From the NCBI RefSeq assembly GCF_029784155.1, contig NC_073693.1, positions 20,558,002 through 20,622,001 on the forward strand: a stretch of DNA of 64,000 nt. Reading direction: 5' to 3'. Positions 35,701-45,225 of this stretch are shown one piece after another. The DNA is from Uranotaenia lowii (taxonomy: Eukaryota > Arthropoda > Insecta > Diptera > Culicidae). The notes beneath the pieces were generated by a model, which made no database searches, was not told where the DNA came from, and saw only the letters and a list, made by a program, of their open reading frames with translations. A program made the position numbers and the translations under genes. Every line of letters starts with the position of its first letter. Within the stretch, counting starts at the first letter, position 1.

Positions 35701-35795
35701 AAGCGGTTATTCAAACATCTAATGGAATCTATGAACGTCCTGCTGTAAAGTTAGCCGTTCTCGATGTCCGACGTGAAGAAGAAGTAAACCATTGA
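29727..35795 (+). CDS. gag-pol: BEL/Pao Gag-Pol polyprotein with N-terminal PHD finger
   Basis: The 2022-codon frame has no stop or frameshift. I start at ATG 29727, because the frame further upstream has only a non-ATG codon inside the LTR. A C4HC3 PHD finger (C28, C31, C42, C45, H50, C53, C67, C70) comes first, then a Ser/Pro-rich linker and a charged coiled coil (about 237-271). A DUF1759-like Gag core follows (about 398-565), then a Cys/His-rich region (612-677). The aspartic protease has DDGSS at 734-738. Reverse transcriptase has D1077 and YVDD at 1154-1157, and RNase H starts near FVDAS 1340. Integrase has an HHCC zinc region (H1643 to C1690/C1693) and core D1726, D1788 and E1838. A C-terminal DUF5641-like part ends the protein. 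All expected catalytic residues are present. It would make the virus-like particle and copy and integrate the element. Confidence 0.96.
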   Translation: MRRTTKSTTTLKNGVASKKIVPKANNHCKACSNEDTDQMIQCESCESMYHYHCGEVTQEVDNQPWRCAACKGDNVSVIHVPKNVSLPKTQANLKGVTMNTPSDAIGTSYPPLTTREIESSKKFSPINAPMSKISETVVPPIASFSVNQSPCRVVESSNTLVSSESCALIESKSANPKSLIPNNAKSSVTGTIPKRSAASAQIPLSGPCNQICEVPIGQRPQQRAPSSTKSSVHRRANLELQRLEEVQRLEEEEHRRKMDNLNKRFDLLLEMASNSSQVSADGTDVSNTDKVAQWLDESGKPEQLKSYDVQRQPDDENVSQLAVVQRLDCKQPRPTSSVPNNRDQTNYPTMQPISAGPFIPPHRSTPQKVDTQMSQRNSYNHHDLSSSQVAARQAASRELPGFSGIPEEWPLFISTFSTTTQMCGYTQDENLIRLQQCLRGKAHEAVRCMLMHPANVPTIISTLKMLYGNPEVIILNMVSKIRNSPSPLQNRLDTMVEFALSVKNLCATIEACDLDEYTYDVSLLRELVDKLPTTYQVDWLRYRRTITHTTLLTFADWLYDLAETVSPIARSPSNAPHNIKHRQSPAFLNAHSESEGNSPTQFFESQFSEKLCKICKGDCPNVEKCKRFKDFSYKARWSVVNELKLCKRCLRKHRAPCRSQKLCGENECTSKHHALLHNFERNVAVASEVQHTLNAPSTSYANMHHNSHNHTLFRVIPVVLYGPQSKVSTYAFLDDGSSVTLIDSALASELGTKGKTQSLCLRWTSNQTRTELNSQNITLEISGTSSHSQKYRLQEVHTVKKLDLFHQSLNMKEMSRKYKHLEGVPAESYHEIQPQILIGSNNTNLGFVLKGREGQIHEPVGIKTRLGWMVYGGGETSKFKFTGHHNIQRCQCEGKSDEGLHTAMQEFFAIDNMGSSKPSLLLESNNDRRARTILETSYRTASGRFEARLLWRYDTFELPNSKPLALRRLQCLSARFKREPLLAKTIREMMQDYLSKGYIRKLSDAELLEKRPKVWYLPIFPVINPNKPGKIRIVWDAAAKAGGVSLNDFLLKGPDQNSSLNGVLLRFRENRIAVCGDIREMFHQVLISKEDQHCQRFLWADNPSDLEPSTYVMNVMTFGACCSPSIAQYVKNLNAMQYAGMYPEAVDAILENHYVDDMLTSLESEAEAIKLATEVRYVHAQAGFEMRNWISNSPTVMAALNQKNSKEKRIDIKTETTTEKVLGMWWCTESDCFTYKLSAKHDTELLAGKRIPTKREVLRTLMSIFDPLGLLSHLLIFLKILLQEIWRTAIGWDDEIPDNLFQNWLRWLRVLPSAQKVQVPRCYRSLVTLDSNTIVQIHTFVDASELGYAAVVYLRFQQNETVECRIVGAKTRVAPLKFLSIPRMELQAAVIGARFTDCVIKALKLQVHEKVFWSDSRDVLCWIRSDHRRYSHYVGYRISEILDLTQIQEWRWIPTDQNVADDGTKWHRDPDLSNSSRWFIGPEFLKQDAEMWPTQQVKGTTNEELRKPVLNHQIIRISEPIMDLHRFSSWNFARRTAAYVLRYIKIQTCPKSKRKSLGPLSREELQLGETVLFRLAQREVFTEEIYKLSSTLDSEKRIPKSSKIYALWPFLDKNGVLRARTRIGACEAVSMDAKNPVILPKDHHVAWLIVQFYHTKFYHRNHATVINEIRLKFRIVPRLTSLYWKVKANCQVCKNLRAVPCPPPMSDLPVSRLSPFTRPFSFTGIDFFGPLYVTVKRSTEKRWGVLMTCLTVRAVHIEIAHSMTTSSCVMAIRNFMGRRGVPIQMFSDRGTNLVGASNELLKALRDVNQHDMAQEISSPDTSWSFIPPASPHMGGSWERMIQTVKRNLNQIKPKHQLTDEILRNLLIEIENTINSRPLTHINSEGSDVPVLTPNHFLLGSSNGLKPATTFDDSIAALRKTWRSSQAEANVFWKRWVRDYLPELTKRSKWLDPVKPIQTGDIVLVVDPDLPRNCWPMGRVISAEPSNDGEVRKAVIQTSNGIYERPAVKLAVLDVRREEEVNH

Positions 35796-35806
35796 AATGG
35801 CATACC

Positions 35807-35815
35807 TGGGGGGAG
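35807..35815 (+). promoter_or_regulatory. Polypurine tract of the BEL/Pao element
   Basis: TGGGGGGAG directly abuts the TG of the 3' LTR, where a polypurine tract primes plus-strand DNA synthesis in LTR elements. Confidence 0.8.
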
Positions 35816-36524
35816 TGTCACGACAGGTAGTCGACACGTCTCATCTCAGCGAAACTCAACAGCAGGCCTGTGACATTTCGGTAAACCGGCATCAATGATG
35901 TTCGAAAATACAACCCGTAGAATAATAATAATAATTATAAAAGCTAGGTATGAAGATTAGAAATTTAGCGCCATTTCTAAGCTAGGAATGAAGAGTAAAA
36001 GTTGAACGCAGTCATATAAATTGCGAAACCATATTTCACTTTATTCTAAAATATATTTTCCCGTTACGAGAAAGTTAATTCGTTACCGTAAGTTGAGAAG
36101 ATGAACATTGTTATGTGAAACTCTTTTTACAAAATTATCAAAATTACAGTAGTTCCTAAAGCACGAGAAAGTAGATAGAAGGTTCCGATATTAATCTGGA
36201 ATGACCGTCGGTGATTAGGTGATCTGCTGAAAATGAATATAAGTGTATAAAAATTACTTTACAGTGATATAATCACAACAGGTTCAGGATTTCCAACGTA
36301 AGTCTGAGGCAGAGGTAGTTTTGAATTTGGAGGTTAGAACGATTGCACCAGAGATTGAAGTCGAACTATATAAGGAGGAGTTTCATCAAATAAGCATTAA
36401 ACGTAAGCATTCTATATTATAGCTAGAGAGAAAACAAACTAAAATTTTGTAAATTACAGAAATAATTTAATACAGTCTTAAACGTATTAAACAATTGGAA
36501 TTGTTGCTTCCCGGAAACTCCACA
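35816..36524 (+). repeat. 3' LTR of the BEL/Pao element
   Basis: This copy is exactly 6825 bases downstream of the 5' LTR. The two match throughout by eye with no indel, and divergence begins at the base after the terminal CA. Confidence 0.97.
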
Positions 36525-36529
36525 CAACC

Positions 36530-37016
36530 CATTTTCTTGTTACTGCTAATAATTTTCATTATTTGGTGTTGAATTGAGATTTCCTGTCACCATATAAATC
36601 ATATTGGACAAGTCTCGGGGTAAATATGAACATAGTCCGGGGTAATTATGAACAGAGTTTGGGGTAATTATGAACATAATTTTTTAAGTAAAAAATCACC
36701 ATACACTGCTTACTATGGATAAATGTAACGTATAACTGCTGTTACTTTTCAAAAATTTTATACCAAGTTCGTAATCCGTGTTCATAATTACCCCCTAGAG
36801 AGTGGGGTAAATATGAACAGACGGGGTAATTATGAACAGACATCCCAAGGATAGAGATTGCGATCAAAAAACAAAAGTTGTTCTACAGAATGATTAAGAG
36901 AACGGAAACATTCATTGATGGTAGTTTTTCATAGTTTGTGATAAGAAATTAACATATGGTTGCTGTAAGTGTGCCAAATGAAGAAATTTTGTTCATAATT
37001 ACCCCACCTAGCCCTA
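36530..37016. repeat. Cluster of GGGGTAATTATGAACA motifs
   Basis: Motif copies occur near 36618, 36642, 36662, 36803 and 36820, with inverted copies near 36780 and 36991. The left counterpart is at 25514, 25533 and 25870. This is the right part of the older element into which the BEL copy jumped. The close spacing suggests subterminal binding sites (inference). Confidence 0.7.
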
Positions 37017-38078
37017 CCTGCACTCGTTACTTGCGCCAAGCCAGTTGGGATACCAAACATATGGTGAGATCACCATATTTCCGCCGTGCGCCGACATCTC
37101 AGGCGGGAGTATTGAAAAACAGAAATTTACTGAACAGAGAGCACGATTCATCTGTTAGGGGCGCACGATACTTCTTTTTCAGAAAGTGTGTACGCACATA
37201 AATGTGCGTGTAATTATTACGGAATCGGAAACAACACAACGACGACGCTTTCCGGACGGACGAGCCCGGCTGGACGCCAGCAGCCGGTGGCGTCGTCGTC
37301 GTCGCCGTCGCGGTCGACGTGATCTCGATCAGTCCTTGGACGTTGAACGGTTTTTGTTTCGGCTGCTCTATTATGAATAGCGGAGTAAGATCTGAATGAA
37401 ATATGAGCAAAATTGTGTAACAGCCGTGTTGACTCAAACTTAGTTGTAGTAATCTAGGTTATGTTTTGGCATACCTTATAGCTAAAATCCATGCCGACAG
37501 GCAGAGATTATTTAAATCCATACTTATTTATGATGATAATTACCTCCTGTAATTTTTCAATTTTTTTTCTAATTTAATACAGTTATTTCCAAAAATAGCA
37601 CCCGTATATTGTACAACCACATTAAAAACGAAACCAAATCCATTGACCTTACGGCGTATTTACATTCAGCTGCATAAAGTGAAATGTATCCAACCTTTTC
37701 TCTCTCAGGCGTGTCTCAATCATCGGATACGACGTGCCAAATTGTAGCATCACGACGAATGCCATGCTGCAGCAATGAAGTCATTTTTCACGACTTCCCG
37801 AGAACTTGTTGAGTGCAAGTGCAATCGACAGGGGCTGCGATAGTAACTAAACAAGTCATTATTATTGGCTACATTGTGCTACCGTTTCGTTTTTCCGTTT
37901 TGTTTAATCTTTGCGCGCCACCATGATATCATCTCCGCCTTTTTACCACCTTGAAAAATTATTCTCGCTGCTAGAGGGCGGTTCATGAAGCACATCGGGC
38001 CGATGCGTTCCCCAAAGGGGCCGAGTTGTAAGAAATTTATCAAACAAATAACTTTAGATTTTAAACTCAAATTTTGAC
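37017..38078. other. GC-richer unassigned sequence before the satellite
   Basis: Includes a GTCGTCGTCGTCGCCGTCGCG stretch near 37290, cut here to about its core, and an AT-rich part from 37430 on. A 112-codon minus-strand frame (37437-37099) has no recognised domain. Nothing else is supported. Confidence 0.35.
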
Positions 38079-39842
38079 ATTTTTGTCCTTTCTGTGTCAT
38101 TTTTATCATTTTTGTGTCATTTTTAAGTCATTTTCTTGACATTTTTGTGTTATTTTTGTGTCATTTTTGTGTCATTTTTATCATTTTTGTGTCATTTTTG
38201 TGTCATTTTTGTTTCATTTTTGTGTCATTTTTGTGTCATTTTTGTGTCAATTTTGTGTCATTTTTGTGTCATTTTAAAGTCATTTTTGTGACATTTTTGT
38301 GTTATTGATGTGCCATTTTGTGTCATTTTTGAAATTTTTGTCATTTTTGTCATATTTGTGTCATTTTTGAGTCATTTTTGTGTCATTTTTGTGTCATTTT
38401 TGAAATTTTTGACATGTCATTTTGGTGATTTTGTCATTTTAGTCATTGTTGTCATTTTTGTTATTTTTAGTGTAATTTTTGTGTCATTTTTGTATCATTT
38501 TTGTGTTATTTTTGTAATATTTTTGTGCCATTTTTGTGTCATTTATGTGTCATTTTTGTGTCATTTTTGTATTATTTTTGTGTCATTTTTGTGTCTTTTT
38601 TGTGTCATTTTTGTTTTATTTTTGTGTCATTTTTGTGTCATTTTTATATCATTTTTGTGTTATTTTTGTGCCATTTTTGTGTCATTTTTGAAATTTTTGT
38701 CATTTTTGTCATATTTGTGTCAATTTTGTGTAATTTTTGTGTCATTTTTGTGTCATTTTTGTGTCATTTTTGTGTCTTTTTTGTGTCATTTTTGTTTAAA
38801 TTTTGTGTCATTTTTGTGTCATTTTTATATCATTTTTGTGTTATATTTGTGCCATTGTTGTGTCATTTTTGAATTTTTTGTCATTCTTGTCATATTTGTG
38901 TCATTTTTGTGTCATTTTTGTGTCATTTTTGTGTCATTTTTGTGTCATTTTTGTGTCATTTTTGTGTCATTTTTATCATTTTTGTGTCATTTTTAAGTCA
39001 TTTTCTTGACATTTTTGTGTTATTTTTGTGTCATTTTTGTGTCATTTTTATCATTTTTGTGTCATTTTTGTGTCATTTTTGTTTCATTTTTGTGTCATTT
39101 TTGTGTCATTTTTGTGTCAATTTTGTGTCATTTTTGTGTCATTTTAAAGTCATTTTTGTGACATTTTTGTGTTATTGATGTGCCATTTTGTGTCATTTTT
39201 GAAATTTTTGTCATTTTTGTCATATTTGTGTCATTTTTGAGTCATTTTTGTGTCATTTTTGTGTCATTTTTGAAATTTTTGACATGTCATTTTGGTGATT
39301 TTGTCATTTTAGTCATTGTTGTCATTTTTGTTATTTTTAGTGTAATTTTTGTGTCATTTTTGTATCATTTTTGTGTTATTTTTGTAATATTTTTGTGCCA
39401 TTTTTGTGTCATTTATGTGTCATTTTTGTGTCATTTTTGTATTATTTTTGTGTCATTTTTGTGTCTTTTTTGTGTCATTTTTGTTTTATTTTTGTGTCAT
39501 TTTTGTGTCATTTTTATATCATTTTTGTGTTATTTTTGTGCCATTTTTGTGTCATTTTTGAAATTTTTGTCATTTTTGTCATATTTGTGTCAATTTTGTG
39601 TAATTTTTGTGTCATTTTTGTGTCATTTTTGTGTCATTTTTGTGTCTTTTTTGTGTCATTTTTGTTTAAATTTTGTGTCATTTTTGTGTCATTTTTATAT
39701 CATTTTTGTGTTATATTTGTGCCATTGTTGTGTCATTTTTGAATTTTTTGTCATTCTTGTCATATTTGTGTCATTTTTGTGTCATTTTTGTGTCATTTTT
39801 GTGTCATTTTTGTGTCATTTTTGTGTCATTTTTGTGTCATTT
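38079..39842. repeat. Satellite, 11-bp units, with an 870-bp tandem duplication
   Basis: The core unit is TTTTTGTGTCA with many variants (TTATTTTTG, GAAATTTTTG, TTTCAT). The segment at about 38101-38970 is repeated at 38971-39840, an offset of exactly 870 bases. Every line compared is identical, including rare variants such as GTTATTGATGTGCCATTTTG. The long open frames here follow from the sparse stop content of the repeat and are not genes. Confidence 0.95.
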
Positions 39843-42800
39843 TTCAGTTATTTATCATTTTTGTCATTTTTGTCATTTTTGTCATTTTTGTCATTTTTGT
39901 TATTTTTGTTATTTTTTGGTCATTTTTGTCATTTTTGTCATTTTTGTCATTTTTGTCATTTTTGTCATTTTTGTCATTTTTGTCCTTTTTGTCATTTTTG
40001 TCATTTTTGCCATTTTTGTCATTTTTGTCGTTTTTGCCATTTTTATAATTTATATAATTTTTGTCATTTTTATAATTTATATAATTTTTGTCATTTTTGT
40101 CATTTTTGTTATTTTTGTCATTTTTGTCATTTTTGTCATTTTTGTCATTTTTGTCATTTTTGTCATTTTTGTCATTTTTGTCATTTTTGTCATTTTTGTC
40201 ATTTTTGTCATTTTTGTCATTTTTGTCATTTTTGTCATTTCTGTCATTTTTGTCATTTTTGTCATTTTTGTCATTTTTGTCATTTTTGTCATTTTTGTCA
40301 TTTTTGTCATTTTTGTCATTTTTGTCATTTTTGTCATTTTTGTCATTTTTGTCATTTTTGTCATTTTTGTCATTTTTGCCATTTTTATAATTTATATCAT
40401 TTTTGTCATTTTTGTAATTTATATAATTTTTGTCATTTTTGTCATTTTTGTCATTTTTGTCATTTTTGTCATTTTTGTCATTTTTGTCATTTTTGTCATT
40501 TTTGTCATTTTTGTCATTTTTGTCATTTTTGTCATTTTTGTCATTTTTGTCATTTTTGTCATTTTTGTCATTTTTGTCATTTTTGTCATTTTTGTCATTT
40601 TTGTCATTTTTGTCATTTTTGTGTTTTTTGTCATTTTTGTCATTTTTGTCATTTTTGTCATTTTTGTCATTTTTGTCAATTTTGTCATTTTTGTCATTTT
40701 TGTCATTTTTGTCATTTTTGTCATTTTTTGTCATTTTTGTCATTTTTGTCATTTTTGTCATTTTTGTCATTTTTGTCATTTTTGTCATTTTTGTCATTTT
40801 TGTCATTTTTGTCATTTTTGTCATTTTTGTCATTTTTGTCATTTTTGTCATTTTTGTCATTTTTGTCATTTTTGTCATTTTTGTCATTTTTGTCATTTTT
40901 GTCATTTTTGTCATTTTTGTCATTTTTGTCATTTTTGTCATTTTTGTCATTTTTGTCATTTTTGTCATTTTTGTCATTTTTGTCATTTTTGTCATTTTTG
41001 TCATTTTTGTCATTTTTGTCATTTTTGTCATTTTTGTCATTTTTGTCATTTTTGTCATTTTTGTCATTTTTGTCATTTTTGTCATTTTTGTCATTTCTGT
41101 CGTTTTTGTCATTTTTGTCATTTTTGTCATTTTTGTCATTTTTGTCATTTTTGTCATTTTTGTCATTTTTGTCATTTTTGTCATTTTTGTCATTTTTGTC
41201 ATTTTTGCCATTTTTATAATTTATATCATTTTTGTCATTTTTGTAACTTATATAATTTTTGTCATTTTTGTCATTTTTGTCATTTTTGTCATTTTTGTCA
41301 TTTTTGTCATTTTTGTCATTTTTGTCATTTTTGTCATTTTTGTCATTTTTGTCATTTTTGTCATTTTTGTCATTTTTGTCATTTTTGTCATTTTTGTCAT
41401 TTTTGTCATTTTTGTCATTTTTGTGTTTTTTGTCATTTTTGTCATTTTTGTCATTTTTGTCATTTTTGTCATTTTTGTCATTTTTGTCATTTTTGTCAAT
41501 TTTGTCATTTTTGTCATTTTTGTCATTTTTGTCATTTTTTGTCATTTTTGTCATTTTTGTCATTTTTGTCATTTTTGTCATTTTTGTCATTTTTGTCATT
41601 TTTGTCATTTTTGTCATTTTTGTCATTTTTGTCATTTTTGTCATTTTTGCCATTTTTATAATTTATATCATTTTTGTCATTTTTGTAATTTATATAATTT
41701 TTGTCATTTTTGTCATTTTTGTCATTTTTGTCATTTTTGTCATTTTTGTCATTTTTGTCATTTTTGTCATTTTTGTCATTTTTGTCATTTTTGTCATTTT
41801 TGTCATTTTTGTCATTTTTGTCATTTTTGTCATTTTTGTCATTTTTGTCATTTTTGTCATTTTTGTCATTTTTGTCATTTTTGTCATTTTTGTCATTTTT
41901 GTCATTTTTGTCATTTTTGTCATTTTTGTCATTTTTGTGTTTTTTGTCATTTTTGTCATTTTTGTCATTTTTGTCATTTTTGTCATTTTTGTCATTTTTG
42001 TCATTTTTGTCAATTTTGTCATTTTTGTCATTTTTGTCATTTTTGTCATTTTTTGTCATTTTTGTCATTTTTGTCATTTTTGTCATTTTTGTCATTTTTG
42101 TCATTTTTGTGTTTTTTGTCATTTTTGTCATTTTTGTCATTTTTGTCATTTTTGTCAATTTTGTCATTTTTGTCATTTTTGTCATTTTTGTCATTTTTGT
42201 CATTTTTGTCATTTTTGTCATTTTTGTCATTTTTGTCATTTTTGTCATTTTTGTCATTTTTGTCCTTTTTGTCATTTTTGTCATTTTTGTCATTTATGTC
42301 ATTTTTGTTATTTTTGTTATTTTTGTCATTTTTGTCATTTTTGTCATTTTTGCCATTTTTATAATTTATATCATTTTTGTCATTTTTGTAATTTATATAA
42401 TTTTTGTCATTTTTGTCATTTTTGTCATTTTTGTCATTTTTGTCAATTTTGTCATTTTTGTCATTTTTGTCATTTTTGTCATTTTTGTCATTTTTGTCAT
42501 TTTTGTCATTTTTGTCATTTTTGTCATTTTTGTCATTTTTGTCATTTTTGTCATTTTTGTCATTTTTGTCATTTTTGTCATTTTTGTCATTTTTGTCATT
42601 TTTGTCATTTTTGTCATTTTTGTCATTTTTGTCATTTTTGTCATTTTTGTCATTTTTGTCATTTTTGTCATTTTTGTCATTTTTGTCATTTTTGTCATTT
42701 TTGTCATTTTTGTCATTTTTGTCATTTTTGTCATTTTTGTCATTTTTGTCATTTTTGTCATTTTTGTCATTTTTGTCATTTTTGTCATTTTTGTCATTTT

Positions 42801-43690
42801 TGTCATTTTTGTCATTTTTGTCATTTTTGTCATTTTTGTCATTTTTGTCATTTTTGTCATTTTTGTGTTTTTGGTCATTTTTGTCATTTTTGTCATTTTT
42901 GTCATTTTTGTCAATTTTGTCATTTTTGTCATTTTTGTCATTTTTGTCATTTTTGTCATTTTTGTCATTTTTGTCATTTTTGTCATTTTTGTCATTTTTG
43001 TCATTTTTGTCCTTTTTGTCATTTTTGTCATTTTTGTCATTTATGTCATTTTTGTTATTTTTGTTATTTTTGTCATTTTTGTCATTTTTGCCATTTTTAT
43101 AATTTATATCATTTTTGTCATTTTTGTAATTTATATTATTTTTGTCATTTTTGTCATTTTTGTCATTTTTGTCATTTTTGTCATTTTTGTCATTTTTGTC
43201 ATTTTTGTCATTTTTGTCATTTCTGTCATTTTTGTCATTTTTGTCATTTTTGTCATTTTTGTCATTTTTGTCAGTTTTGTCATTTTTGTCATTTTTGTCA
43301 TTTTTGTCATTTTTGTCATTTTTGTCATTTTTGTCATTTTTGTCATTTTTGTCATTTTTGTCATTTTTGTCATTTTTGTCATTTTTGTCATTTTTGTCAT
43401 TTTTGTCATTTTTGTCATTTTTGTCATTTTTGTCATTTTTGTCATTTTTGTCATTTTTGTCATTTTTGTCATTTTTGTCATTTTTGTCATTTTTGTCATT
43501 TTTGTCATTTTTGTCATTTTTGTCATTTTTGTCATTTTTGTCATTTTTGCCATTTTTGTAATTTTTGTCATTTTTTTCCTTTTTTTTAATTTTTTTTTTT
43601 TTCATTTTTATCACTTTTATCATTTTTGTCATTTTTGTCATTTTTATTTTTGTCATTTTTGTCATTTATGTCATTTTCATTTTTGTCATT
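39843..43690. repeat. Satellite, 9-bp units (CATTTTTGT), with higher-order structure
   Basis: Hundreds of CATTTTTGT units are interrupted at intervals by a marker containing GCCATTTTTATAATTTATAT (about 40030, 40378, 41209, 41649, 42351 and 43090) and by GTGTTTTTTG and GTCAATTTTG variants. Marker spacing is about 350, 830, 440, 700 and 740. Because 9 is a multiple of 3, three plus and two minus frames stay open for hundreds of codons (repeating CHF, VIF, SFL and TKM, KND). These are artefacts of the period. The array degenerates after about 43560. Confidence 0.97.
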
Positions 43691-44840
43691 TTCGTGGTTT
43701 GGAGTGAGTTTTGATTAATTTTTCAAGAAATTTTGTTATCATTCCATTTAAACTTAACTGTTTCATGTAAGTGAAGCACTCAGAGGAGGCAAAAGTGACA
43801 ACCAGTTCGCCTTGTCACGGTCGCCACATTAAACAACATCAATCCATCCAGTCTAGCGCGGTTCAGTGAAATGCAGTTTTTGCCTATTTAAAAAGTCGCC
43901 TACACGTATCGGAACAACCATCAACCACTTTCGATCCATCACCATATTGATCGCGGGCAGCAACAACGCTGATCGTTCGGTCGATTTCGATTAATGGCGG
44001 CGTTGGCGACACAATATTGAACAACACAGTAAGCAACAGCGCAACATCTTGGCTATGGCGGGCGGTTATGAATGGAAGTGATGCTAACTTTTTCTCCGAC
44101 TTTGACCAAAGCCTAAGTAGAGATCGAGTGGCGTGGCCTGAATCTACCCACTCTTGCCCATTTCGACTTGCGGGAAGTAGTGTGAGAGGAAGAAGGCTTG
44201 CGCTGAGGAGGAACACACTTTGGAGGTCGAATTCCGCAACGTCAAACTCCGCGAACATGCACTTGTTATTGTGGTTTGCTTGTGTCAGTAAATACTGTTG
44301 TTTTTTTTTCGCCCCTTTCAGTAAACATCCCGGAGCAGCAGTTTGAGCTAACTTGTGAGTGAGTAGCTCTAGAAGGAATTGTTCAAAACAAACCGTACCC
44401 GTTGTGGAGTTGACTGTCCATAATTCAAGTACTTGGAGGTGCCAGATTCCCTACCCCACATGTCACATCCACCCATTAAAAGGTTCAGATCAGCCCGGTT
44501 TTAAGGCAAACGCTCTCTGAGAGATGAACCTCGCGAAGCAGGTCCAAACGATCTCCGGGTGGGTAGCTCCAACTAATTTGCACGAGATTCTCCCCGAGGC
44601 CCCGCTAAATTGCCGATGGAATTTGGTGAAACAATTTGCACATATGGAGCGAAATTAAATTCCGCTGGTTTTGATAAATGGTGAACGTCCGGTCGTTTGG
44701 AAGAAGAAATCATGCAAAATAAAAGAAACCTCTCCGAAAAAGTTTTCATTTTTACTGGGTGACTATTTTTTGAAGTGGATACAGGACCTTAAGGCATATT
44801 GAAATTTGTGTACTGTTAAGTGTTTTGATAATTAAAGGGC
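43691..44840. other. GC-richer unassigned sequence
   Basis: Non-repetitive, with overlapping open frames on both strands at 43884-44346 (124 codons minus, 109 codons plus), neither recognised. It may be host regulatory or noncoding transcribed sequence next to the satellite. No reliable splice or promoter assignment was possible. Confidence 0.3.
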
Positions 44841-45115
44841 CAACACAAAATTATTGCGACACATTCAACAGGGTATAATTTTTTTATCATTGGGTAAAAA
44901 TCAATCAAATTTTGCACACTTTCTCATTGATGTGTATTGTTTACATTCTGTCAAACTCGAAGTCGTGTTTTTTGATTCAACGAAAATTGAGGTGAACCAA
45001 CGTAAGTCGAGAGAACAAATTCTTTCTAAACATCTGGAATTTCCTGACCTGTTGCACCGGCAGTTGCGAAAAATATTTAAGTTCAAATTTACTCATGTAA
45101 ACGTTACTTAAAAAT
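44841..45115 (+). pseudogene. 5' fragment of a second Tc1-like element
   Basis: GGGCCAACACAAAATTATTG (about 44837-44856) looks like a Tc1-type terminal repeat. About 150 bases later a frame reads VNQRKSREQILSKHLEFPDL and then HRQLRKIFKF, which resembles the N-terminal helix-turn-helix of Tc1-like transposases. It stops at 45111 and the catalytic domain is absent. The assignment rests on family resemblance only. Confidence 0.45.
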
Positions 45116-45225
45116 TCTACAAAAAATCATGGATGAGTTTTGGACCAAGACGAAGCTTTTAAGACCCCAGGGTTTGAGAAATTCAAAAATGACCCCAAAT
45201 CGACTCAGTCTAATGAATAACTACT
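45078..45225 (+). repeat. Dispersed repeat shared with 60290-60440
   Basis: The run from TTCAAATTTACTCATGTAAA through AAAATCATGGATGAGTTTTG to AATCGACTCAGTCTAAT matches, in reverse orientation and with moderate divergence, the stretch at about 60290-60440. It probably belongs to the Tc1-like fragment's family. Confidence 0.55.

Larger units (their letters stand above)
28991..36524 (+). mobile_element. BEL/Pao LTR retrotransposon, full length and apparently intact
   Basis: The 7534-bp element has two 709-bp LTRs (28991-29699 and 35816-36524), each beginning TGTCACGACA and ending CCACA (TG...CA). Read side by side they show no difference. It is flanked by a perfect 5-bp target duplication CAACC (28986-28990 and 36525-36529). 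A single uninterrupted gag-pol frame occupies the interior with the BEL/Pao domain order. There is no envelope-like frame. Identical LTRs, an intact frame and an undamaged duplication indicate a recent insertion. It lies inside an older transposon on the plus strand. Confidence 0.97.
25501..37016. mobile_element. Older TIR element split by later insertions
   Basis: The left end GTAGGGTCAAGTGGGGTAAT (25501-25520) is matched in reverse by the end at about 36991-37016 (RC reads GTAGGGCTAGGTGGGGTAAT). Close to both ends are repeated copies of GGGGTAATTATGAACA. Inside lie a TA-flanked DD37E-type element (25895-27225), a small TTAA element (27393-27510) and the BEL element (28991-36524). Without the DD37E and BEL inserts the host element would be about 2.6 kb. 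Its superfamily is not certain. No transposase is recognised in the remaining parts. Confidence 0.55.

Noticed and set aside
38310..43707. Very long open frames (up to 776 codons) on both strands
   Set aside because: They are the translation of 9-bp and 11-bp satellite units; the same frames are open on several strands at once and the peptides are pure repeats.
43884..44346. Overlapping plus and minus frames as a host gene
   Set aside because: Both strands are open over the same bases, with no recognisable domain or splice context; kept only as unassigned sequence.
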